64,000 nucleotides of DNA, taken from assembly GCA_963989385.1 (NCBI GenBank), contig OZ022513.1, positions 16,971,928 through 17,035,927 of the forward strand. Reading direction: 5' to 3'. Below the pieces are notes generated by a model. The model was not told where the DNA came from. It did no database searches and saw nothing but the letters and a program-made list of their open reading frames with translations. The stretch's first letter is position 1, and every line of letters starts with the position of its first letter. The DNA comes from Ctena decussata. Taxonomy: Eukaryota; Mollusca; Bivalvia; Lucinida; Lucinidae. Position numbers and translations under genes: made by a program. Below, piece by piece: positions 46,449-56,974 of the stretch.

Positions 46449-48597
46449 AGCTCACCTGAGCCATAGGCTCAGTGTGAGCTATTGTGATCACCCAGTGTCC
46501 GTCGTCCGTCGTGCGTCGTGCGTCGTCCGTCGTGCGTCGTCAACAATTTGCTTTAAATGACATCTTCCCTGAAACCACTAAGCCTAGGGCTTTGATATTT
46601 GGTATGGAGCATTGTCTAGTGGTCCTCTACCAAGTTTGTTCAAATGGTGGCCCCAAGGCAGGGGGTCTTGGGTTCGAAACTAAAAAATACTTAAAAATCT
46701 TCTTCTCCAGAACTGCTTGGATCAGATGCTTGAAATTTGGTATGTAGCATTGCCTAGTGGTCCTCTACCAAGTTTGTTCAAATGGTGGCCCAAGGGTCCA
46801 AAATGGCCCTGCGGCAGGGGGTCTTGGGTTTGAAACTAAAAAATACTTAAAAATCTTCTTCTCCAGAACTGCTTGGCTCAGACGCTTGAAATTTAATATG
46901 CAGCATTGCCTAGTGGTCCTCTACCAAGTTTGTGCAAATGTTGGCCCCAGGGTCCAAAATGGCCCTGGGGCAGGGGGTCTTGGGTTCGAAACTAAAGAAT
47001 ACTTAAAAAAAAACAGTTCTCCAGAACTGCTTGGCTCAGATTCTTGAAATTTGGTATGTAGCATTGCCTAGTGGTCCTCTACCAAGTTTGTTCAAATGGT
47101 GGCCCAAGGGTCCAAAATGGCTCCAGGGCAGGATGCCTTGTGTTTGAAACTAAAAAATACTTAAATTTTTTTTCTCCAGAACTGCTTGGCTCAGGTGCTT
47201 GAAATTTGGTATGTAGCATTGCCTAGTGGTCCTCTACCAAGTTTGTTCAAATGGTGGCCCAAGGGTCCAAAATGGCCCTGTGGCAGGGGGTATTGGTTTT
47301 GAAACTGAAAAATACATAAAAATCTTCTCCTCCAGAACTGCTTGGATCAGATGCTTGAAATTTGGTATGTAGAATTGCCTGGTGGACTCCAACCAAGTTT
47401 GTGCAAATGGTGGCCCCAGGGTCCAAAATGGCCCCAGGGCAGGGGGTCTTGGGTTCGAAACTAAAAGATACTTAAAAATCTTCTTCACCAGAACTGCTTG
47501 CCTCAGCTGCTTGAAATTTGGTATGTAACATTGCCTAGTGGTGCTCTACCAAGTATCTTTAAATAGTGGCCCCAGGGTCCAAAATGGCCCTGCGGCAGGG
47601 AGTCCCAGGTTTGAACCATAGAAATACATAGAAAAATATTAAAAAATCTTCTTCTTCAGAACCGCAAGGCTCAAATGCTTGAAATTTGGTACGTAACATT
47701 GCCTAGTAGACCTTTACAAATTTTGTTCATATGGTGGCCCCAGGGTCCAAAATGGCCCTGCGGCAGGGAGTCCCAGGTTTGAACCATAGAAATATATAGA
47801 AAAATATTTAAAAATCTTCTTCTGCAGAACCACTTGGCTCAGATGCTTGAAATTCGGTACATAGCTTTACCTAGTAGTCTTTTACCAAGTTCGTTCAAAT
47901 GATGACCCCAGGGTCTAAAATGGCCCCGCCCCAGGGGGTCCTGGGTTTGAACCATAGAACTACATAGAAAAATATTCGATAATCTTCTCCTTCAGAACCA
48001 CTTGGCTCAGATGCTTGAAAATTGGTATGATGTATTGCCTTGTTGTCCTTTATCAAATTTGTTCAAATGATGGCCCCAGGGTCCAAAATGGCCCTGCGGC
48101 AGGGAGTCCTGAGTTTGAGCCATAGAAATACATAGGAACTATTAAAAAGTCTTCTTCTTCAGAACCACTTAGCTCAGATGCTTGAAATTTGATATGATGC
48201 ATTGCCTGGTAGACTCCTACCAAGTTTGTATAAATGGTGGCTCTGGGATCCAAAATGGCCCTGGGGCAGGGAGACTTGGGTTCGAAATTAAAATGTACTC
48301 AAAAACCTTCTTCTCCATAACCCCTCTGTGCAGATGCTTGAAATTTTGTATGATACATTGCCTAGTGGTCCCTTACCAAGTTTGTTCAAATGATGGTGCT
48401 AGGGTCAAAAATGGCCCCACCCCAGGGGGTCCAGTGTTTGAACAGTAGCAATACATAGAAAAACATTAAAAAATCTTCTTCTTCAGAACCATTTGGACAT
48501 GGTGGCAAACTATCTGGTTTGTTCAAATTATGACCCTAGTTTGACCTTTAACCTTTTTGCTCAGGTGAGCGATTCAGGGCCTCTTGGCCCTCTTGTT
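46449..48597 (+). mobile_element. pearl-like element 3, 2.15 kb with about 12 monomers
   Basis: It begins with AGCTCACCTGAGCC and the hairpin to GTGTGAGCT, then CGTCCGTCGTGCGTC repeats. Twelve or so tandem 155-165 bp monomers follow (CTTGAAATTTGGTATGTAGC, TCTACCAAGTTTGTTCAAAT). It ends with TTGACCTTTAACC, GCTCAGGTGAGC (exact inverse of the left GCTCACCTGAGC) and AGGGCCTCTTGGCCCT. The left half has two monomer subtypes (CTAAAAAATACTTAAAAATC), and the right half another (ATAGAAATACATAGAAAAAT). It lies between gene B exons 1 and 2. Frames of 66-96 codons within are spurious. Confidence 0.9.
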
Positions 48598-48744
48598 TCA
48601 CAGACCTTTTCCTCTGATACGTAGATATGGCGGGTGTATTATAGTAGGCAGGTGATGCTTACTACTTGCGAGAACCTGATCACACATCTATTTTGGGATC
48701 CATATCTGTGTATCTAAAATATTCCGGAACTGTCAATGTTAAGG

Positions 48745-49530
48745 TAGACGAATACTGAATAGAAATATTGGCGGGGCATTCAAACCATTATACCGTCTAA
48801 ATAACCCAAAGAGTTATAAAACATTTGGGTAAGAAAAAAACAATTTTCACCGTTTTGTTTTCCTAAAAAACAATATTTTGTATTTCTACATACTTTTTTT
48901 TTTACACATTTTTCATTAAAATTCATATCTCTAGCACATGAATGCACTTTCATTTCAGCAAATCATATAATCTGTAGTATAGGATATTTGAAACAAACTG
49001 ATAACAAAAAATTGCAGTTTTCTTGTTAATAAGTATATTTTTACATTCTTTGAAAAAATGCAAGAAAATTGAATTTCATGAAAAACGTCATGAAAAATAT
49101 CATCAATCTATGGGGCATGCTTATGCATATTATTTTAGTAAAACTTACATCGTATGTTAAATAACAAACAAAAAAGCAAACATTTCACCGTTTCGTTTAC
49201 TAGAAAAACAATGTTTAAGTTCAAAATATCCCCAAAACAGACTGCCCAAATTCTGCACCTGCTGCAAGCACCGCCGATCCTTGCCCTATTATTTATTTTC
49301 CTGTTATTCGGTTCTACCATAGAGTAATGTCGACAAAAATGCGCAGATGGAATGGAAATTGTGAAGATCTTGATCATTCTGGTTCCTAAGGAACAGTCTG
49401 ATCTCAGTTTCCACTGTTTGTACAAACCTATGTGCCCGAAAACTTAGGATCTTTACGGTAGATATTGTAAGTGTATATTATAATTGTATATACCCCACAG
49501 TTAGTCGATTTGATGATGAACAATAACTCT
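48745..49530 (+). mobile_element. dispersed element copy 1 (uninterrupted)
   Basis: It runs from AGGTAGACGAATACTGAATA, GAAATATTGGCGGGGCATTC, CATATCTCTAGCACAT, through TATGCATATTATTTTAGTAA (49128) to CTGCACCTGCTGCAAGCACC, AAGGAACAGTCTGATCTC and GGATCTTTACGGTAGATATT. The same sequence is at 56975-57352 plus 60051-60445, where a satellite array splits it. It has no coding frame and its type is unknown. Confidence 0.8.
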
Positions 49531-49633
49531 GTTTGTTTTTTAAACAAGCAAGAACAGAGTTCTTCCGGGATCGTCGACCTTAAAATGACTTACGAGTTCG
49601 GACTTATGATTTTGGTGCATTGACCACTTTCAT

Positions 49634-49933
49634 CTATAAGGCGGGGCCTATGTAAGATTTTGGTCTACTACTTTTGTCATTGTTTGCCGGCTTTTCTTTG
49701 CTTTTTTGTACATTAATTATGATAGCCTCGCGTCCATATGCTGGGATGGAGTTGACCTCTTGGCTGTTTGCTTGTTTTGTTTTCATTTGTTTTGCTTGTA
49801 TACCATCTTTATTGTTTTCCTTTGCAATATAGTGCTTGTGGAAGGATCTCATCTTATCTACTTCAGCTTGGCCCTTCATTGAGAGCAGTAAAGCATAGTT
49901 ACAAACCATAAAGCAGTCTTTCGAATATTCCAT
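49634..49933 (-). CDS. unrecognised 99-codon open frame between gene B exons 1 and 2
   Basis: The frame encodes a Lys/Gln/Asn-rich hydrophilic peptide (KHYIAKENNKDGIQAKQMKT, then KTKQANSQEVNSIPAYGREA) ending in a stop. The frame can be extended upstream to a TTATAG acceptor-like site at phase 0. That would not match the phase 1 donor of the candidate signal exon at 50087. It lies only 150 bp downstream of that exon, so it could be an alternative exon or 3' end. No domain was recognised and chance is quite possible. Confidence 0.18.
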   Translation of the reverse strand: MEYSKDCFMVCNYALLLSMKGQAEVDKMRSFHKHYIAKENNKDGIQAKQMKTKQANSQEVNSIPAYGREAIIINVQKSKEKPANNDKSSRPKSYIGPAL

Positions 49934-50086
49934 TTTATACCCTATGTCCTTCTATAACGATTAATATATACTTCAGAACGATCTGACTGATGACTTTATT
50001 GAATACAAAAAAAAATTACCAAACGGATGGTGAAAGAAAAATAAAGTCAGATTGATGCACGGAAAAAAAATGTTTTTTTTACTCAC

Positions 50087-50144
50087 TCAATTGAAAACCA
50101 TTAAGGGTTAAAAACCACACTAAAGTCCAAAAATCCATTTTCAT
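50087..50144 (-). CDS. FReD gene B, candidate signal-peptide exon 1
   Basis: A start codon directly preceded by an in-frame TGA opens a short hydrophobic peptide (MKMDFWTLVWFLTLNGFQL), with a second in-frame ATG two codons later. The frame runs into a strong donor, A|GTGAGT, leaving phase 1. The next recognised exon (43430-43587) begins at phase 1, so the join gives an intact frame and a Ser at the junction. With this exon the five pieces total 729 nt, exactly 243 codons, predicting a 242-residue secreted protein. The hydrophobic run suits cleavage by signal peptidase. There is no transcript evidence, the intron to the next exon is 6.5 kb, and other 5' exons are possible. No clear TATA box was seen upstream. 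Confidence 0.45.
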
Positions 50145-50715
50145 TTCTCATCATGCAAGCCAGTAGCTGAGGAAACTCTGTTAGAACTAAACTTTTCTTA
50201 AACTACTTGTAGGACGAATTTTAGACCAGTCATTGACAAAAACATGTTATTCAATTCATTTGATACATGTAACACCAGATAATTAAATATTAAAACACGT
50301 TAATAAAAAAGTTTGTTGTTACAAGTTTAAATAAACACTACCGCGTTTTCCTTGTGATTGACATTTGAAATTAGGAAATAAGATTGTCTGGGTAAAAACT
50401 GTTTCGTAAAGGCATAATTATTGCGCTGTTTACTACTGGATTTTGGCGGTTTCAATATATCATTACTGAGTTTCATTTTTGTATTTGACTGTCAAAGATA
50501 TTGTAAATATAAGGTCTCAAAAATGCATAGATCTTCGGGTGAAGTAAACTTCTAGGAGACATCTGGATGTAGACTTATAACAATAGCGTCGTATTAATCG
50601 TGTTTAAAATTTACTTAAGGTGTATGGGTACACCTCCATGGTCCAGGAGAGGCAGTTTAAGGCTTTCACACGGCATTTAAAACTAGCTGATATAAAGATA
50701 GTAAAAAAAACCCAT

Positions 50716-50835
50716 TGCATCAAGGACACGCTATGTTATCACTTGACCTTACTGTATAGCGACAACTGCTTTTTTGGTAACCAAACTGCTTTCCCGGACA
50801 ATTTCAGGAGACGGGCGATTGCACCATGTGAGTAT
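50716..50835 (+). repeat. inverted-repeat partner of 52390-52500
   Basis: CGCTATGTTATCACTTGACC, TAGCGACAACTGC and TTTGGTAACCAAACTGC recur inverted at 52500-52425 (GCTATGTTATCACGTGACCT, GCGACAGTTGCCACC, TTGGTAACCAAACTGC). Each copy ends in a donor-like GT(G/A)AGT, at 50829 here and at 52391 on the minus strand there. They could be ends of a 1.7 kb inverted-repeat element or duplicated 5' exons. Confidence 0.5.
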
Positions 50836-51435
50836 TTTGAAGAAATCCGTTTCTAATACAGCCGTAAGATGAAAATTCTTGCATCAAGAAATACACCATA
50901 TATTTTGGTTATTTATAGCATAGGTGTCATCTTGATCGGATGGAAATGAAATGAGAATGTGGCAATCTCGTTAACGAGTCTGATTTAGTCTTTTACCACG
51001 ATTGTAGCCGAAAATTAGTTTTTTTTTAATATTATTCATCTAATTATTTTTACCTAGATATACGACCAGAAAGACCGAGAAAAGTTTGTGTATGCTACGA
51101 AAAAAACCCAAGCATTTTCCAAATAAAATTCATTTGAACTTGACCAGCTTAATATTCTGTGACAAAAGTGGCATTTTCCGTCGCTTGAAATGAACTGTTT
51201 TCTAAGCGTGAACAAAATCAAACTGAACTGCTGTTTTGGTTTATAGGGGTCTGTCACTGCGGCTAGAGGATGGCCAAATGTAATTAAAATAAAAGATATT
51301 AAGTAATTAAAATAAACTGTAAAATCCCTGAAATTTACAGATGACAGTACTAAGTATTACTCTATAGATAACAATACAGCATGCCATGCGATGATGCGTA
51401 TATTAGTATATATGTTCGTGGCAACTTCAGCCCTT

Positions 51436-51935
51436 ACATCGACTGCTTATTAAAATTAAGAAATTGCCGTATGCTTTTCTCTGGTTTTCGTCACCAGATC
51501 ATGTCAGAGTCACTGATGAGGCTAGAATAGCCGACACTTCGAAGTATGACCCATGTTCCTTCTTATGAATGTATTCTCTGCTCTTGAAGGAACTCTTTCA
51601 GATTATAGTTTGAAATCACAGGGGATGTATTCGGAGAATTAAGAAATGTTTGATAGGTTTAGGCTTATATTCTAGATCAACGCTTTTTAATTGTTTGTAC
51701 TCTTTGAAATACTTATCAGTCCTAACATCGACTGCTTATCAAAATTAAGAAATTACCGTATGCTTTTCTCTGGTTTTCGTCACCAGATCATGTCAGGGTC
51801 ACTGATGAGGCTTGACTAACCAATACTTCGAAGTATGACCCATTTTCCTTCTTTTGAATGTATTCTTTGCTCTTCAAGGAACTCTTTTAGATTATAGTTT
51901 AAGCATCCTTTAAGGCTCGAAGCAAGGCGAGTTGC
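51436..51935 (+). repeat. two diverged direct copies of the 382 bp satellite family
   Basis: TCGACTGCTTAT(T/C)AAAATTAAGAAATT starts at about 51439 and 51728, each followed by TTTTCGTCACCAGATCATGT, CACTGATGAGGCT and CTTCGAAGTATGACCCAT. The order is the same as in the 57.4-60.05 kb satellite, with many substitutions and a shorter spacing of 289 bp. Confidence 0.8.
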
Positions 51936-52389
51936 AATTACTGTGACTTTTCTTGATATTCTCAGGACGATACATTGGTCTAAAGTCCTACCCATGTGAT
52001 ACCTTGTTACACGAAAAGCAATATAGTTTACTGAATGTTATACCCGAAAATCAGTTCATCATCACAGAAAGCAGTACATTAAATATAAACCGCAAAACGA
52101 CCTCTTAATCTTTTCATGTGATAGACATCATTCTCTTTGAATAATATATACAGCTGTAATACATCTGTGTTCATGCAAAAAAGCATAATAAATCGAGCGA
52201 AAAAACACAAGTATTTGAGATGACGACAAACAGGAACACAAGACTCATGCAGATTTTTTTCCGATTGTCGCTCAAATACCGTTGCATGGACTAGTTGTCA
52301 AAGTACAAAACAGAGTATTCATTGATACCACTTGCTCGATGTAAATCATTTCAATTTTGAAACATTTAGACAAGAGATAAATCAACTTA

Positions 52390-52500
52390 CCGTTACAACG
52401 AAGCGTCTGGTCATCATTTGCCTTTCCAAGAATGCAGTTTGGTTACCAAGGTGGCAACTGTCGCTGAACAGTGAGGTCACGTGATAACATAGCTTAAGAC
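52390..52500 (-). repeat. inverted-repeat partner of 50716-50835
   Basis: The minus strand reads GCTATGTTATCACGTGACCT, GTTGCCACCTTGGTAACCAA, ACTGC... and finishes at a good donor-like CG|GTAAGT (52391). The frame across it is open in one phase (SDSCHLGNQTAFLERQMMTR). This could be an exon 1 relic, but there is no supporting neighbour. Confidence 0.45.
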
Positions 52501-52654
52501 GCAATAATACCAGACAAGGTTTGATTTAGACTGTATATTTTTTCGACGGAGTGTGAGCTGTTACTTTTTAACAACTTACACGGATGGATGGATACTGGCG
52601 GCTTTTTACGTCCTTTTCAAGAGTGATGAACCCTATTTTCGGTTGAAAAAGGGT

Positions 52655-52745
52655 TATTCTTTGATCAGGAATCGAGCCCAGACTACTAACTCAGCAGACC
52701 AGCGTTTATGCCAATGGACTTCCGGGGCTCCTGACATTACAGGGA
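52655..52745 (-). mobile_element. tRNA-derived SINE fragment
   Basis: The minus strand GAGCCCCGGAAGTCCATTGG...TGCTGAGTTAGTAGTCTGGG and the B-box-like GGGCTCGATTCCTG parallel the tRNA-like head at 45.73-45.79 kb. It is short and diverged. Confidence 0.5.
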
Positions 52746-52799
52746 TGTGCCACTGGATTAGGTATACTTTTCGTCTCTGTGATTATATAATACATTAGT

Positions 52800-53740
52800 A
52801 TGAATAGCCCTATTGTTTTAGTAGATAAAACCTTGAAGAGTTCCCAAAAGAGCAGATACCATATTAAAAGGAGGGAATATTGGCCATACTTCGAATTTCC
52901 GGCTTCTCAAGCCTCGCCGGTGACCCTTGTAATATCTGGTGACGATAGCAAGAGAAACGCAAACTGCATTTTCTTAAATTTTAATAAGGCAGTAGATTAA
53001 AAAATGATTAGTTTAAAAAAGGGTCCAAATGAAAAAAAACAATGTTGATCTGGAAAAAAACAGTCGAAACTAATAAAAATATCTGAATTTCTCAGAATAT
53101 ATCGTCTGATAGCATTGCCGTTTATTTTATTTCTCTAAGCACAAACATATAATTTACTCTGCACTACGGATGATGTACTGGGAGACGTTTTAGTGTCGCC
53201 ACAAGGCACAACACCAGCTGCAGTGGACTAAAATCAAAATCTTAAAGAATTCCTTCAAGAGCAGAGAACGTATTCAGAGAAAGGAACATAGGCCATACTT
53301 CGATGTTTCGGCTTCACATTAGTGACCCTGATGATACATGGAGGCAATAGCCAGAGAAAAGCATACTGCATTTTTTTTAATTTTTTAATTTCAATAAGGC
53401 AGTCGATTCAAAAACTGGCAAGTATCAAAAATGGTCCAAACGAAAAAGCGATGATCTAGATTATCACATTCGAAACCAACTACAATTTCTGATATCTCAG
53501 AACATATCCTCTGATCTCAAAAGTCGAAAATAATGTATAATCTGCATTATAAATGATGTACCGGGAGACGTTTTACGCCACATGGCACAACACCAGCTGT
53601 AGTGAGGTAAAACTAAAATCTTTTAGAGCTCTTTCAAGAGCAGAGAACGTATTTAAAATAGAGAACTTTGGTCGTACTTTAAAGTTTTAGCTACTTAAGC
53701 GTCAGTGCTCCCTAGAATATGTGGAAACGATAGTCATTAG
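52800..53740 (-). repeat. inverted array of about 2.4 diverged satellite units
   Basis: On the minus strand the blocks (ATCGACTGCC, TCTGGCTATTGCC, GTCACTAATG, TATGTTCCTTTCTCTG, AGGAATTC, CACTGCAGCTGGTGTTGTGC, ACATCATCCGTAGTGCAGAG) follow the order of the 382 bp satellite. Units lie at 52800-53000 (partial), about 53040-53420 and 53425-53740, all opposite to the copies at 51.4 and 57.4-60.05 kb. Confidence 0.85.
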
Positions 53741-54556
53741 TATAATAGACCATTGACGCGAAATGTTTTTCTCAGGTCTTTGATTGATATATTTAAAAAA
53801 CTGGGATTAAATAGTCTGCATTCTTTGCCACTTGCAGAAATGACACCTCTACAAACCCTCGATAGGCTTATCAGCCTGCTTCACACAGTGAATCAGTGGC
53901 TAAAAATGTCAATTGATCATTGGGCCTGGTTCACAACCAATCGTACGATTAAAATTCGTCGTAAGATGATCGTACGAGAATCTTACGACCAAAAATCGCT
54001 TTCATGAAAAAAATCTCGGTTTCAATATTGTCCTCGTAGAACTCAATTTACGATCAAATCTACGATACCTAAAGGGCAGTCGTAAATTTCACTTTTTCTC
54101 CTCTTTCATCGCACAACATACTCATACTTAACTTTTGAATAGATTACATTTATCTACTGTCTTTCTGAAAAGCATATACCAAGTTTTGAGCAAATCAGCC
54201 AATTAACAAAATTCCAAATTTATGATAAATCACCTAAGGGTGATTTTGAGTGAAGTTTTTCCTGTACGATTATCGTACGATTATCGTGCGATTCTTGTGG
54301 GATAATTTACCTGCAATGTATTAGAGACTATTCTCAAAATCATGGCGGCAGCATTTGTTCTAATAGAGAGAAATTATCTTACAAGAAAATGGGAGGTTTT
54401 AGGACTGTTTGAACCCCTAATTAGGTGATCTCTGATCTGGGGAAACTGTATGTTTGTGTTCAACGGTATGGCACGCCTAATGCACAATAAATATTTAAAC
54501 TAGGTTTAAGAAATTTTACCTTAAGTTGAGCTTCAAACCTAGGTTTCAGTGGTGCT

Positions 54557-55292
54557 CGGACATTTCGGCCACGGACATTTCGGCCTAGGACGTTTCGGCC
54601 TAGGACACTTCGGCCACGGACATTTCGACCATAGCAATTGTCAAGGGTGGACATTTCGGCCTTTATCCAAAAATAACTTTTTATAATAAAATAAGGAATC
54701 ATATGAGTAACTTAAAGCTAAGTCTTAATGAATGCCAATGATTTGTTGTTGTTCTCTTGATGTTTCATAGACCTTCAGCATCTTTAAGGTTATTGTAAGC
54801 ATCTAAAGGTGAATAACACGGTGAACAACTATTTCAACTACTTGAACTAGGGCCTTATATGATATTTGCTTAGGAGTTTTGATAGGTTTATAGCCCTTAA
54901 ACACTTTTAACGTCATTTTGAGCATAATCAGGCGCATTTGCCATCCCCATCCATGCACCAGTGTGGCCTTTATCATTCATGTGATGCCTGTAATATCTTA
55001 ATAAGCAAACATATGGCTGATGAATCTGTGGTGCACCCATTTTTTGGCTTTAAGAGATATGGTTGGAGTTATTCGGAGCCCAGTCACATATTTTGGTGTC
55101 ATGTTTGCAGAAAACCATATCTGTCATGTTAAAGGTTTACAGTAGCATATTTTCATGTCCCCATTTTTTTTAGATTTGGCCGAAATGTCCATGGCCGAAA
55201 TGTCAGTGGATGAAATGTCCATGGCCGAACTGTCCTAGGCCGAAATGTCCGTGGCCGAAACGTCCATGGCCGAAATGTCCTACATTCGTTTC
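54557..55292. mobile_element. foldback element with GGCCGAAATGTCC inverted minisatellites
   Basis: The left arm (54557-54665) repeats GGACATTTCGGCC at 13-15 bp steps, with TA or AC spacers. The right arm (55178-55292) repeats the complement GGCCGAAATGTCC seven or so times. The 500 bp between them contains a 64-codon frame (54938-55132) rich in Cys and His (HSCDACN, FWCHVCRKPYLSC), too short to classify. The arms can pair with each other in many registers. Confidence 0.85.
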
Positions 55293-55841
55293 AGTTCAGT
55301 CATAGGTTTCAAATCTGACTTTAATACCCGGATTTGTAAAAACGATCATAGAAAATTTCAATTTTCAAAAGTTAGTTGAAAGGGTTGAAAACTTAATACC
55401 TAAAATTGAGAATGCGAAATTTGGCTTGCTATACTATACAAGCAAATTATTGCGCTGACCACAAGGTTTTGCAGTGCAAGTCTGAAAGAGCTGATACAAT
55501 CACAAACAGCATTTGGCAAAATAAAAAGACCCGAGTTAAATTCCTCGGAACTCGGAACTTCTATCTCAAAACTGTATTTCGAAAATCGAGGAAGGGCATG
55601 GCAAGCCAATGCACAATGAATTTCAAAACCCTGAGTTTCAGCCTTGTTTTTAGAGTTTCAGTCCTAGGTTTTGGATCTCCAATCCCCACTTTTGTAAAAT
55701 GAATTTATATAGGAATTTTGTTTTAATATCTTGGTTTTGAAGATCTGCAACTAAGGATAAAAAACTTTAAACCTCGGACTGAAAACTTCCCAGGTGCGAT
55801 CCTTCGTGTCTTTGGTTAGGAGTCGTCCATGTTTACTTAGA

Positions 55842-56045
55842 AGCCACCGGTAGCTCAGTGGTTTAAGCGCTGGCCTGCTGATCAAGCGATCCTGAGGTCG
55901 TTTCCGGAGGCGGAAATCGTTTCAATCGTAAACAGGGTTCCATTGCACATAACCTTTCATTATCACCCTTCCACCGTCCTGATACGACTGAAATACTATT
56001 GAAACTGACGTAAAAGCGCAAGCCATCCATCCATCCATCTTCCTT
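55842..56045 (+). mobile_element. tRNA-derived SINE
   Basis: Head GCCACCGGTAGCTCAGTGGT contains a good pol III A box (TAGCTCAGTGG, 55851-55861). The B-box region is degraded (GAGGTCGTTTCCGG). The body GGCGGAAATCGTTTCAATCG, TCCATTGCACATAACC and CACCGTCCTGATACGACTG is shared with the SINE at 45.6 kb. It ends in a CCAT tetramer run (56025-56039). Confidence 0.75.
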
Positions 56046-56974
56046 ACTTCAGTGAGAAGGGCTTTAACCTCATTTGAGGTCCTGTTGACCTTTTTCTTTG
56101 ACATGATTGCGTTGTATTACAAATCGCTACTTTTTGTGTTTATAAAACCCAATACACATCTGTCAAAGCTAATACACATCACGTCTGCGATCCATCGTAT
56201 AACTAAAATCCTACGAGAATCGTACTATCTGTCGTACGAGGTTTTTATGAAACGATCGTGCGAGAATCGTGCAATTCTCGTACGACCAAACGTACGATTA
56301 TCGCACGATTCATCGTACGTTTAATTTTTGTGAAACAGGCCCCTGGTTCTAGAATGGGGCAATTTGATTCAGAGTAAATATCAGCATTCTTAGAATAACT
56401 GTAGGATGACCAATGGAAAAGTCATAAAGCAGTAAGAATTAATGTCAGAGAGTAGATAAGGAATCGAGTTTAAAATTAGGAGAAAAAGATAATATTTTCG
56501 TTTTAAATTATTGAATAAGTATTGTTTTGGGGTTTTTCCTTTTATATGAAAAGGTGTCACAGTAGATCTTCAGGCTTACAGCCGCAAATCTCCTCCATAA
56601 AATGTGAAAGAGTCCTCCTAGAAGTCTGCTGGCTAGCTGCAGGGAAAAAAGGTCAAACGGTTAGATTCCTTTGCAGCAAAGAAAACAATACAAAAAAAAA
56701 GAAAGAAAAAAAAAACAACAGTTTTGCCTTGACTGAATCTTTTCATGTCCAGCAATGAAATTTGAAACACTTTACAGCCTCTCTAGCACCGACTAAAGGA
56801 GACCGCTTGTTTTGGAAATACTGCTGATTTGGTTAAATGTGCGTGTTTTTCGTAAACTTCTGTCATTTTTGTGTGTGCTTCTTTCCCTCTTGGGTTTTAA
56901 AGCGGGATGTCGGTTTTGATTGTATTAAATTCCTGATCGTTGCCTATTTTTTTACTCTACATTCAAAACGAAGT

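Larger units (their letters stand above)
53922..56342. mobile_element. 2.4 kb TIR element, GGGCCTG ends, composite
   Basis: The left end GGGCCTGGTTCACAA and the inverted right end (complement of TTGTGAAACAGGCCC) agree at 14 of 15 bases. Beyond them both sides carry TCGTACGA-type palindromic blocks (53940-53990 and 56200-56325, with a further set at 54260-54300). No clear target duplication was seen. The interior holds a foldback (54557-55292), partly repeated TTTCAG-rich sequence (55300-55790) and a SINE (55842-56045), but no transposase frame, so it is non-autonomous and has collected insertions. Confidence 0.72.

Noticed and set aside
46484..48448. Multiple 66-96 codon frames with YQVCSNGGPRVQNGP-type repeats on both strands
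   Set aside because: Direct translation of the pearl-like 155-165 bp monomers; stops fall at differing places and both strands are equally open.
55842..55930. Possible functional tRNA gene (good A box)
   Set aside because: The B box is degraded and the body matches the SINE at 45.6 kb.
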